Source: Spirogloea muscicola
Lineage: Eukaryota > Streptophyta > Zygnematophyceae > Spirogloeales > Spirogloeaceae
Length of the DNA stretch: 17,298 nucleotides
Reading direction: 5' to 3'
Assembly: GCA_009602725.1 (NCBI GenBank)
Contig: WELB01000215.1
Span: forward strand, 222,396-239,693
Shown: positions 9,470 through 17,298 of the stretch, piece after piece
Layout: the number at the start of each line of letters is the position of its first letter
Position numbering within the stretch: the first letter of the stretch is position 1
The notes under the pieces: model-generated
Told to the model about the DNA's origin: nothing
The model's input: only the letters and a program-made list of their open reading frames with translations
Database searches by the model: none
Position numbers and translations under genes: made by a program

Positions 9470-10637
9470 AGCACAAGCTGTGGAGAACATGGTCCTTTGT
9501 TGGTTCTTATCATCTGCATGACTTCAAGCCAACATTGGTGGACCCAGCCAAGTACTTGTGCTGACATCTAATTGAAAATTCTTACGCTGTCAAGATTAGC
9601 AGTCAGAAAGGTTCCATCTCCCAAACTAGGCCAGAGACGCTGCCAAAGAAGCAGCTAAACTTGCTGTCATTGCATATCACTCTTGAAGGAGATCAATGCG
9701 CACCCGATTTGATATCGACATCGTCAGATTGTACGATCTTAAGCGATGTATTAGGGCCCATGCCAGAGAGCAAGATAAAATTGAAAGTCTGAGTGTCTGA
9801 CAAGATGCACTTGGAGTCAAAAGATTACGAGGAAGATTCATGTGCACTTTGGCATCTTAGGGGCATTCTTTCATCTATCATGCGGACTACTAGGGAAGCC
9901 CTAGAAGAGGCTGCCCTTTCTTGGAGGGCAGCCGACCATTGGGATAGCGTGCCACTCACACTCGGCCCCCTTATGCACTTGGTCGACGAATTGTGAGCTG
10001 GCCCTTCTCTCTTAGTTACCGCCCCAGTTGGAAAGTGCATCCCAACAAGTCTTCGCTAGTCAATGGCTTCTAGAAGATGACCACCTGGTATGACGGCAGT
10101 TTGCCGTCAAATTGCAAACGCTTGAATGCGTCATATTTACTATCTACATGTGCCTTGGTCTACACTGATGAATAGACGGCATGGCTCTCTTAGCGGGACC
10201 CTTCTTGTGCATGAGTTTGGCGGGCCTTTATGTCTTGGCCTTGGCTCTGCTGGAAACGGTAATCAGAATTCCACGGCTGCTGAGCAGCTCACTGCCTGTC
10301 ACCACACCCGAGTTGCGAGAAAATGATGGGAGCCTCAACGAGAATAAAATGGCAGTGAAGATGTCGAGATAAGCCTTCGAGGAAGGACGGCGAGAGCAGA
10401 GATGGCCTGCGCAGCAGTCGTCAGGCTAGTAGGCTAAGTAGGGACATACTGTAGGAGAGGCACCTTCACCTCCTCGGTGACAAGACGATAAAAGTAATCG
10501 TTGAGTGTGTAGAGCAGAGGAATGTGCAGGAGGTCAACGCTGAGAGCCCAAACGCGAAGGAAGGTGAGTTTTTTTACCGGCAGGCCATTGATCACCCGGC
10601 AGGGTGAGCAAGGAAAGACTTCGTGTGTTTGCAAGGG
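9470..10637. other. No recognisable gene; two small hairpins
   Basis: Perfect hairpins: GGCTGCCCT/AGGGCAGCC (9909-9917 and 9925-9933, 7-nt loop) and TGACGGCA/TGCCGTCA (10091-10098 and 10102-10109, 3-nt loop). A 63-codon frame from 10181 has a hydrophobic start (FLCMSLAGLYVLALALL) but no supporting context. Nothing else was assigned. Confidence 0.4.
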
Positions 10638-10950
10638 GAGCTGCCCGGCTTCAACGCTGCCGGGCCGCTTGTCCAGGTGTTCCGCATGCGGCTGTCTTCT
10701 TCCTTCCAACGCTCCCTGGCTCACGCAGTGCACTTGCGGGCAGGCCGCGCCATGGCAGCTGCTTCTGCGTCACATCGGGGTGCCTCTGTTCCAGCTGCAG
10801 CTCACTCCGACTTGCTGCTGCTAATTCGGGTTTCTAAGCTTCCATCCGCTGTATCTCTTGCATAGGTGTATGATTTAGGCGCCTCTCGGCCGTTTGGACC
10901 TTGTCCAATTTTCTGGGCCGCCTATCCGCAGCCCCTGCCTTATATTGCAG
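10638..10950 (+). mobile_element. 5'-truncated retroelement copy: last ~65 codons of the ORF plus 3' tail
   Basis: Positions 10638-10830 translate to ELPGFNAAGPLVQVFRMRL, then SLAHAVHLRAGRAMAAA and HSDLLLL. This is closely similar to the inverted copy ending at 16660 (GFSAAGSLAQVFRMRL, SLAHAVHARAGRAMAAA, HSDLLLL). A divergent tail follows with 'ggaccttgtccaattttctgggccgcc' and 'gcagcccctgcc'. The upstream part of the ORF present in the 17298 copy is missing here, as expected for a truncated insertion. Confidence 0.8.
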
Positions 10951-10963
10951 GAGTTGTATTTCA

Positions 10964-11040
10964 AAGGGGGCGAGGGCTGTGAACAGCCAGCTCATATGTG
11001 TTGGCAAGTCCGAAGGTGCCGAGAAACGATGAGGACTCGA
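10964..11040 (-). repeat. Inverted 3'-tail fragment of the retroelement family
   Basis: Read on the minus strand, the order is 'ctcggcaccttcggacttgcc', then an 'agctggctgttcacagccctcgcc' hairpin block, matching the tail order seen elsewhere. It abuts the plus-strand tail ending near 10950, so the two are tail to tail. Confidence 0.65.
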
Positions 11041-11049
11041 AGACGAGAG

Positions 11050-11295
11050 ATACTTTCAGTAGAGGGCGATGGCTGTGAGTGGCCAGCCCAGAAGAACTAA
11101 GATTGAACGAAGTCCGAAAGGGCCAGGAAAGCGCTAAGGCGCACAAGCGACTAAAGTGGGCCCAAGGCACTCAATATTCCCCGTTGAGCAGCCTTAGGTC
11201 AGAGAAAATATTCTCTGGGTAGCGGGTCCCTGGCAATAGCCAGAGGCTGTAGCCAAGGCGCAACTGGCACGCAGATGCCGACATCCCAATCGGAG
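11050..11295 (-). mobile_element. Inverted truncated retroelement copy, ORF end plus 3' tail
   Basis: On the minus strand the blocks run 'ggctacagcctctggctatt', 'ccgctacccagagaa', 'tctctgacctaaggctgctc', 'ttagcgctttcctggccctt', 'gggctggccactcacagcca' and 'tcgccctctactgaaag'. This is the same order as 6660-6862 and 12810-12990. Upstream, 11296-11451 contains an open minus-strand frame without motifs that I could not place in the element. Confidence 0.75.
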
Positions 11296-11590
11296 AGGAC
11301 GAAGCAATGTCAAAGAGGACATACTGATCGCGACAGCACAAGTGGCTGCCGCGGATGGGCTACTCTTTGACTCCCCAGCGGCCAGTCGCAAGTCCGCGAC
11401 GCTCGCCGGGACTGACGTGAGGACGGCGGGGCTCAGCAGGCCGACCATCATATGTGCGTCGCACCGTGCAAGCCCCTCCTGAAATACATTAACTCACGGT
11501 ACTTAGCCATGGAAAATGAAGGTAAGGAAATGATAAGAATGCCAATTTGAGCATACAAGGCTTGCGCGGAGAGAGTGATCTGTAGAACAG

Positions 11591-11870
11591 CCTAGCATCT
11601 CCGACCTGCGGCTGCTTAGCAGAGGTTACTGAGTGAGTCGTAGCTGCTTTGTCTCTCTGTGTGCTTGTTTGTCTTAGCGCTTCCCCTGGCCCCCTTCTGG
11701 TACTCTGTTCATTCTTTTTTGGGCTGGCTTTTCCAGCCCCTATTCTCAATGGGCGAGCACTTACTTCTGTGCTCTTTTTCTTAGCGCTTCCCCTGGCCCC
11801 CTTCTCGTACTCTGTTCATTCTTTTTGGGCTAGCTTTTCCAGCCCCTATTCTCAAAGGCGAGCACTTTCT
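11591..11870 (+). mobile_element. Truncated retroelement insertion flanked by a 12-bp direct repeat, with an internal tandem duplication
   Basis: TCTGTAGAACAG occurs at 11579-11590 and again at 11871-11882, immediately flanking the copy, as expected for a target-site duplication. Inside, 'ccgacctgcggctgcttagc' marks the ORF end. A 107-bp tail unit starting 'cttagcgcttcccctggccc' is duplicated in tandem (11673 and 11780). The first unit carries a perfect hairpin GGGCTGG/CCAGCCC (11721-11727 and 11733-11739); the second has one change in it. The tail also contains 'ttctgt', so part of the 12-bp match may be microhomology. Confidence 0.75.
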
Positions 11871-11891
11871 TCTGTAGAACAGGGGGAAACA

Positions 11892-11965
11892 GCTCTTCCG
11901 ATGCAAGGCAATGGCTGTGAGAGGCCAGCCCAGAGGAATGTGCAAAGGCCTGAAAGAGCCGGAAG
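11892..11965 (-). repeat. Inverted 3'-tail fragment of the retroelement family
   Basis: Read on the minus strand: 'ggctctttcaggcctttgc', 'tctgggctggcctctcacag', 'ccattgccttgcatcggaag'. It starts about 20 bp after the plus-strand insertion ending at 11870, giving a second tail-to-tail pair. Confidence 0.7.
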
Positions 11966-12159
11966 GCGCAAAAAGTACCAAACTACTCTCCATGACTCCT
12001 GCGCGCATTATGACCTCTGGTCAGCAAGTCACTTAAGTGAAGGTCAGAATGACTGGAGGCGTAAAACGTTGCATTGTTGGAAACAAATGAAAAGAGCAAT
12101 GGCAATGGTAGAACAATCACCATTACCGCGTTGGTATACTCTTCCCTGTTGGTGCCGGG

Positions 12160-12515
12160 CCGGGCGCCGCCCCGAGGTCCGCTTTGGCTGCCGCGGTCCG
12201 CCCGGATTCCACGAGCGTGATTCATGCCATTGGATCGCCGGTTCCTTCCTGTTCTTGATTGGAGCGAGATGCCGCGCTTCGTGCCGCCGGCTGCGAGACG
12301 TCCGGCGCCAGGCATGGCGGCGGCCGCCGCCCCGAGGGCCCGCCGTGGCGGCGGCGGGCCGGCCCGGTCGCCACGAACTTGGCTCATGCCGATTGGATTG
12401 CCGATGTCTTCCTCTTCTGATTGGAGCGAGATGCCGCGCCTCGTGCCGCCGGCTGTGAGACGTGCGGCGCCAGGCATGGCGGCGGCCGCCGCGGCGCGCG
12501 GGCAGGAAGCGAAGA
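12160..12515. repeat. GC-rich tandem repeat, period 162 bp, about 2.2 copies
   Basis: Three anchors recur exactly 162 bp apart: 'gattggagcgagatgccgcg' (12257 and 12419), 'ggcatggcggcggccgccgc' (12311 and 12473) and 'catgcc' in a matching context (12223 and 12385). 'cccgagg' at 12171 and 12331 is offset by 160, so there is a small indel. The period is a multiple of three and the region is open in several frames on both strands, which follows from the high GC content. I found no convincing start, splice sites or domain, so coding remains unproven. The sequence is very rich in CpG. Confidence 0.85.
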
Positions 12516-12809
12516 TTGTGGCTGCTGATGATAAGAGTCGCGCCTGAAGCCAATTATTTGCATGCAGAGGGTATTCATACTACATAGCGTATTAATGCGC
12601 GGGCGTAACGACGCCTCCCTCTTCCACTCCCCAGTCCCCTCACTCTCGTCCCCCTCTTGCCTCATTCCTTTGCCCCAATTCTTGCACTAGGTCTGCCTGG
12701 ACAATGTGTTGGCTTTAATTTGCCACCCTTTCATTCCATGCGCACCGCGCGCCTTCTCTCTCCCTCTGCACTTGAGAGGCTCTGCCCCTCTGAGTCTCTC
12801 TCCCGCTGC

Positions 12810-12990
12810 CCAGAGACTAGTTTCTCTGGCCTGCGGCTGCTCAACAGGGGTTATCGAGTGCCTAGTGGCCACTTGCTGTGTTGCTGTGTCCGTTAGCGCT
12901 CTTCTGGCCCCTTCGTACTTCATCAATTCTTTCCTCTCTGGGCTGGCCACTCACAGCCATCGCCTCTACTGGAAGAGTCTTTCTCTCTCC
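12810..12990 (+). mobile_element. Truncated retroelement 3' end upstream of the Cys-rich gene
   Basis: Blocks 'gagactagtttctctggcct', 'gcggctgctcaacaggggtt', 'gtgcctagtggccacttg', 'cttctggccccttcg', 'gggctggccactcacagcca' and 'tcgcctctactggaagagtc' match the copies at 6660-6862 and 11050-11295. The element ends a few bases before the TATA-like box of the downstream gene. Confidence 0.8.
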
Positions 12991-12995
12991 TCTTC

Positions 12996-13001
12996 TATAA
13001 G
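12996..13001 (+). promoter_or_regulatory. TATA-like box for the Cys-rich secreted protein gene
   Basis: TATAAG lies in a 'cctcttctataagagttc' context 86 bp before the start codon at 13082. Transcription would then start near 13025-13035, giving a leader of about 50 nt. It sits directly after a retroelement tail. Confidence 0.45.
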
Positions 13002-13081
13002 AGTTCCGAGGTGCTCGGCCCTCGGCTCAGACGCACCTGGCTCCTGCCTCCACCACTGCTTGCCCATCTGGCTACCTGCAG

Positions 13082-14751
13082 ATGGCGACATCCAGTCTGG
13101 CTTGCGAAGCTCGGCGGCTGAGATTCCATTACCTCGTGCTGCTTGCCGCTCTTGCAACCTTCTGCTGCAGCCATGTCAATGCTGCCAAGGAGGAGCTCGA
13201 GTACGCCATTCTCAGCGACGACACTGGGGAGATATTTCACGCCAAGGGGCTGCCAATTGGTATAACGACCAACAGCGACGACTGCATCCTGGTGCATCAC
13301 ACAGCCTGCACTTCGAGGGCAAGGTGAGTAGACGAACTGCCCGCTTGCTACTGCTGTTATGCCTTGTGGTGGCAGTCTCTTCTATGCCATTTCTTCTACT
13401 CAGTGCATCCCTGAATGACAGGCACATCTACGCAGATCAGCAGAGGTGGGCGTCTCGTGTAAGCCTTCAGAAATTTAGTCCCTGGAACTGACTATTTCCT
13501 TCTTGATGCGGCAGATGGCGCTGTGTGACATGTGAGGCAGGGGATCACTTAGCGGCTGATCGTTTCACCAGCTGCCATGTCAAATTTGAGCCCGTGGAAG
13601 GAGCATCCTTAATTCGTTTAACATGTCAGGCTGTCAACCACATGACAGAGGGAGTCTCCACGCTTGTGGATACTGGCTACTACCCCAAGCTCTTTCCAAC
13701 AGCGCTACGCAAGTGCACCTGGCCTCATGAGCGCGTCCCTCCACTCCGGCCTCATCGCACAAAGCTCTGTAATGATACCCAGGAGCGCTATGAAGGGCTT
13801 CAACGCGAGAGGCGACTGGCAGGTGAATTCACGTGCTCAAGTAATGGCTGCACAAACAAGCCGTGCAGCGGCGCTCCTGGTGGTACCGCAGGCAGTTGTG
13901 GTTGCCAAGGAGACTGCACCCCTTCGTGTAAGATACTCATCCACCCATTTGTGTCAATACCCAGATTCAAATAGTCATACATGCATTTAAGGCATTGTGT
14001 TGGATCCAAAGCATGGGGTCAGCCATGGTTACGGCCTGCACGTACAAAGTTACTGCACTCGTCCACATAGGATTACTTCTTCACGTCTACACTTAAGTTC
14101 TCAATTTAGCACCATATAACTTCTGAAGTATTGCACATCAACTTCGTAACCTGCGATGTGAGTAAAGGATGATGACCATGTCTCCTGCTTGTTGTTGCCA
14201 CTTTTTGGCAGGCGGGTGCTCTTGCCAAGACGTAGGGTCCAATGGCAACACCGACTGCCAGTGCGTAGGAACACCTTCCAGCAATGGCATTCAGGCCGCA
14301 GGTGAATTGTCCTCGTTGCCAAGCAAGACAGTTCAAATCAAGTAAAGATCAATATATATAGCTCCAGTGTATGGCTGGACGCTGTCACACTTGCAAGCTC
14401 CTATTCTGATGCTAGCTGCACAAATTTTGACAGTCGTGCAGTTGTCAGCTCCAGTAACTTGCCAGTCTCGTATGCATCCGGTGGATCTGCTGTGATATGC
14501 ATAGAGCAACTACTGTGGTCCTTCGTAGCAAAACCTCATGAGTTCGCATTGTTTTGGCAGCTTGTAAGTCGCCACCAGCGCCGCCACCTCCAAAATGTGC
14601 AAATCATGGATGTGCCTGTACCGCGGTGCTGGGTGGCTACCTCTGCACATGCAACAAAGACGGATGTAATGGATGCTCTGGCGGAGACTCCGGATCAAAT
14701 GAAGGGGATAACGTGGGATGTCACGGCGTTCATTGTGGTCACTGTCTGTGA
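13082..14751 (+). CDS. Secreted Cys-rich protein of unknown function, 5 exons, 325 residues
   Basis: Exons: 13082-13323, 13404-13445, 13515-13927, 14212-14301, 14561-14751. All introns are GT-AG and the phases (2, 2, 1, 1) agree, ending at TGA 14749-14751. Residues 1-34 look like a signal peptide (basic RRLR, then HYLVLLAALATFCC). Residues 35-81 form a module starting AKEELEYAILSDDTGE and ending DCILVHHTAC. Residues 95-200 contain spaced cysteines (WRCVTC, SCHVKFEP, LTCQAVNHM). Residues 202-325 hold 22 cysteines in 124 positions, many as CxC pairs (GSCGC, CGCSC, DCQC, CAC, CTC), plus a PPAPPPP linker at 267-273 and an EGF-like stretch GYLCTCNKDGCNGC. I do not recognise the family. A disulfide-rich extracellular protein is inferred. 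Exon 2 (42 bp) is the least certain. A frameshifted paralogue of exon 1 lies at 16249-16440 on the other strand, which supports the first module as real coding sequence. Confidence 0.8.
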
Positions 14752-14824
14752 AGTGGTCAACTTGCGACTGTATGGACATTGCGAAGCTTGATGCGTCAAA
14801 CCATTGAGACTAAAAGGTTCAGTG

Positions 14825-14830
14825 AATAAA
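14825..14830 (+). terminator. AATAAA polyadenylation signal of the Cys-rich gene
   Basis: A canonical AATAAA lies 74 nt after the stop codon at 14751, the expected distance for a short 3' UTR. Confidence 0.6.
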
Positions 14831-16248
14831 GTTATCAAGTTGCCTTTAGTGGTCGACATGCACTTGTAACTTGCAGAGCTTGATGACTCAGACGGATGGG
14901 GCTAGAAGATTGACTGATAATAAAGTAGACAATGCGGCTGCTAGTATTCAGGGGCGGCTATGAAGATCAGCCTGAGTGCATTACATAAAAAGTCAGGGCA
15001 ATCAAGGCATGCGGAGCCGTCAGGCTGGGCAATCGGGCCCTCTCAGTCTCCTGTTGGGGGCTGTGTTGCCTAATAACCTACATTTTACGAAAAGGATATG
15101 ACAAGGTTGTATTGAAAGTATCCAACATCAACAGCTTCGGACACTTGTTTCTGAAAACTGCACTACATGATGCAATTTTACGTTCTTGTGTGATTGTCAA
15201 GGCAAGCATAGTGAGCACGATGCACTTTCAAGAATGCTGCATCCACAGGCATATTCTTCTATCAGGTGCAACTGTCAGGCGTCTAAGTTATTTGTAAGCT
15301 GCACACAATATCTAGCACCAGTCTAGCAAACAAGCCACACATGCAAGGAGGAGGGCCACAATTGGTGATATCTCCTCGCTATCGTCCCTGGAAAGCATCA
15401 AACGAGAGGAGGGGAAATCCAAGGACTCGAAAGAAACTCGCGGGAAAGAGGAAGGTAAGCTTAATGGACTGCCTACAGGCACAGAGCGTAGAGAGAAGCA
15501 CACCAACATACAAAGGAAGAGACTAGTGATACGTAACAAGTGCTCAAGGAAAGACGGCAAAGCGTGGGAGTGATAGTGCCTCGTGAATATCGCAAGCAGT
15601 ATAGAGCGGAGAGGGTTGGTAGAAGTACGGACCAGGAAACGAGCGTGAGTTCAAACGAAAGAGTAACAAGTCGGGAGAGTGCGGCGGGGGCACAGAGTGA
15701 GTGCATCTGAAAAGCATGGACTCAGTGCTCTCATACGTTTCTCAGACAACAAATGTATTGACCTATCAGTGAGCTTTCTTACGACACTCAGGCTCCCTCA
15801 GACTTTGTCCATTCCACGCGTGCAGCCACCTCCGCGTCCGAGTCAGCACCGACACGAATTGACCACCGACGGGATGGCGCACGACAGCCGCGACACCGAT
15901 ACTTTATGTTAGCGGTAACTCGAGATTAAGCGCCCGTAACGTGGGGACGCTACAAGTCGCCAATGTCGCAGGTCACGCGTATTTATCTGACATTGAGCGG
16001 AGCCCAGCAGCCGGAATCGTCAATGTGCTCCCAGTGGGCTGTGCAGGCCAGCAAGCTACCGCTCAAGCACTGTTTGGGCTTCGTTTGCCATCTTTCATGC
16101 AGGTAACTGCTGGTCATATGAGCAACTTGCGACAAGGCTAATGTCCGCATTTTTGGGATTTCGTTATCATAGTCTGAAGAGTACAACTATTGAATCATGA
16201 AGTCTGGACCTTGACATGCGTGCTTGATGTGAAGCCGCATATGCTTAC
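14831..16248. other. No recognisable gene
   Basis: The later exons of the exon-1 paralogue would be expected on the minus strand below 16249, but I could not find the motifs of exons 2-5. Frames at 15941-16141 (+) and 15983-16186 (-) are open but show no family. A purine-rich stretch runs at about 15350-15700. No RNA gene was seen. Confidence 0.4.
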
Positions 16249-16440
16249 CTGGCCTTGAAGGTGCAGCTAGCATGATGGACCAAGATGCACCATAGTGAGT
16301 CTGTTCATGCCACTCGGAACAACCCTACCCTGGTGCGTCTCTCCTGTCTCGTCATTGATAACAACAAAGTCCAGCTCCTCCTTGGCACCTTCGCTGCCAG
16401 GTACGCAGAACGTGAAGGCGGAAGTACGTCGGAACAAGAC
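16249..16440 (-). pseudogene. Frameshifted exon-1 relic of a paralogue of the Cys-rich secreted protein
   Basis: On the minus strand, after SAFTFCVPGSEG, the frame reads AKEELDFVVINDETGE and then VVPSGM. This matches AKEELEYAILSDDTGE and GLPIGI of the gene at 13082. The match then continues in a second frame as CILVHHASCTFKAR against CILVHHTACTSRAR, ending at a conserved donor position (GCCAG followed by GTAAGC, at 16249/16248). Between the glycine and the cysteine there are 19 nt where the intact gene has 21, so the frame is broken near 16290-16308. The signal-peptide part is only weakly recognisable and later exons were not found. A sequencing error could also explain the shift. Confidence 0.75.
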
Positions 16441-16480
16441 CGCAAGCCGGCTTTGCAGCAGTCCCAAGGTGTCAGCCCTG

Positions 16481-17298
16481 GGAGAGAAGAGCTCGCCCAT
16501 AGAGAAGAGGGGCTGGCAAAGCCAACCCAGAAAGAATGGACAATGTCCAAAGCCAAAGAAAGAAGTGCCGAAAAAGGACTACGCTACAAAGCACGAGACG
16601 GTGCAGAGAGAGATTCAGATGGATGCTCAGATTCCACGTGTGAGCAACAGCAAATCAGAGTGACTCGAAGCAGGAAAAGCGGCACTCTGCCGAGACCCAA
16701 AAGCAGCAGCCATAGCACGGCCAGCGCGCGCGTGGACCGCATGAGCCAAAGAGTGCTGTAGCGAGACCGCCAGCCTCATCCGAAAGACCTGCGCGAGGGA
16801 GCCGGCAGCACTGAAGCCTGGCGAACCCTGCCGCCGCTCACTGGCCTCCCGGGCAAGCCGCTGGAGGAGATCCAACCAGCCACTGCCGAAGGCCCCGTGT
16901 ACGTCAATGGCCAGAGCCGCGAAGGCATCACCTGGAGGGTGGTCAGAGTACTTGCGCTCCTTACTCCGAGCCGCCAAAGCGACCGCGTGCCCGACGAGCG
17001 TCGCCGACTTCGCGGGGTTGGCCGAATCAACGCAATCTGCAGTCACCACATCAGCGATGTACGCGGACCTCCTCCGGGCGGTATGGCAACGAGGTCCGCG
17101 CGGCGGGTGTGAAGCTGTCTGTCAGCGCCCCGCAGGATGGGCATAATCGTCGAGTTCTCCAATGCCACCTTGTAGCCGGCCTCCAGTAATACACCCTGCA
17201 TGGCGTTTCGCAGGAGGTCGTGTGAACCTGTCCGCTAGCCCCTGTGCGCACAGCGCAGCATGTGGGCCGCCAGCGCCGCAGGGTCATCGTGGCGGGCA
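16481..17298 (-). mobile_element. Degenerate non-LTR retrotransposon-like 3' end: ORF C-terminal domain plus 3' tail, cut by the window edge
   Basis: Read from 17298 downwards, the protein shows HMLRCAHRG, an in-frame TAG, then GSHDLLRNAMQGVLLEAGYK, ADLVAIPPGG, a one-base frameshift near 17060, YIADVVTADCVDSANPAKS, then HAVALAARSKERKYSDHPPG, LAIDVHGAFGSGWLDLLQRL, VFRMRLAVSLQHSLAHAV and SHSDLLLL. The Cys/His cluster, the paired 'RNA...LLEAG' helix and the acidic ADLVA...YIADVV strands resemble the post-RT zinc and restriction-like endonuclease region of some non-LTR polyproteins. This is an inference from motif memory; no RT motifs are in the window. The 3' tail holds the hairpin GGGTTGG/CCAGCCC and ends about 16481. 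The stop and frameshift make it non-functional. Confidence 0.6.

Noticed and set aside
10181-10372. Small hydrophobic protein of 63 residues
   Set aside because: It has no promoter, splice or homology support. Open frames of this length are expected by chance in this region.
11649-12458. Longest open frame in the window (269 codons, plus strand)
   Set aside because: It runs across a retroelement tail, an inverted tail and the GC-rich tandem repeat, and its start lies in the repeat. It has no motif, so it is a composition artefact.
12044-12553. Minus-strand Arg/His-rich frame of 169 codons
   Set aside because: It is the reverse of the 162-bp GC-rich repeat. The HAWRRTS and RRHEARHLAPI repeats simply mirror the tandem DNA repeat.
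13664-13990. Alternative frame overlapping exon 3 of the Cys-rich gene
   Set aside because: The chosen frame keeps the regular cysteines and joins exons in phase at a good donor. The alternative has no cysteine pattern and no splice partner.
15941-16141. Possible second copy of neprosin exon 5 (similar words to 2025-2075)
   Set aside because: The similarity is limited to about 45 bp with gaps and does not keep the neprosin reading frame, and neighbouring exons are absent.

Overview
The window looks like nuclear DNA of a land plant. The evidence is a complete neprosin-family (DUF239) gene, an expansion typical of plants, split by eight short GT-AG introns, together with a second intron-containing gene for a secreted protein, simple repeats, minisatellites and many truncated copies of one retroelement-like family. 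I cannot name the species; a TE-rich non-model or seedless plant is a guess. No bacterial operons, rRNA, tRNA or CRISPR were seen.

Layout. 1-545: TC microsatellite, a weak repeat remnant and the 5' flank of gene 1. 546-3666 (+): nine-exon neprosin gene, rebuilt by hand, 428 codons plus stop, with every splice phase consistent. 3667-6659: mostly no recognisable genes, but a ~37-bp GC-rich minisatellite (about 4208-4490) and an unrecognised open stretch with one stop (5039-5362). 6660-7400: 3' ends of the repeat family. 7400-10637: no confident gene; a patch at 8690-9150 reads like decayed coding sequence. 10638-11965: a cluster of truncated repeat copies in both orientations, one flanked by a 12-bp direct repeat. 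About 12160-12515: a 162-bp GC-rich tandem repeat. 12810-12990: another repeat 3' end, followed by a TATA-like box. 13082-14751 (+): five-exon gene for a 325-residue secreted protein with a very Cys-rich C-terminal half, followed by AATAAA. 16249-16440 (-): a frameshifted relic of exon 1 of a paralogue of that gene. 16481-17298 (-): the longest copy of the repeat family, still showing a degraded ORF that resembles the C-terminal end of a non-LTR retrotransposon polyprotein.

The two intact genes both encode predicted secreted proteins, one a likely glutamic peptidase and the other a disulfide-rich protein of unknown role. Nothing shows that they act together. The main structural theme is the recurrent retroelement tail, which carries a conserved 3' hairpin and lies just upstream of both the Cys-rich gene and its broken paralogue.
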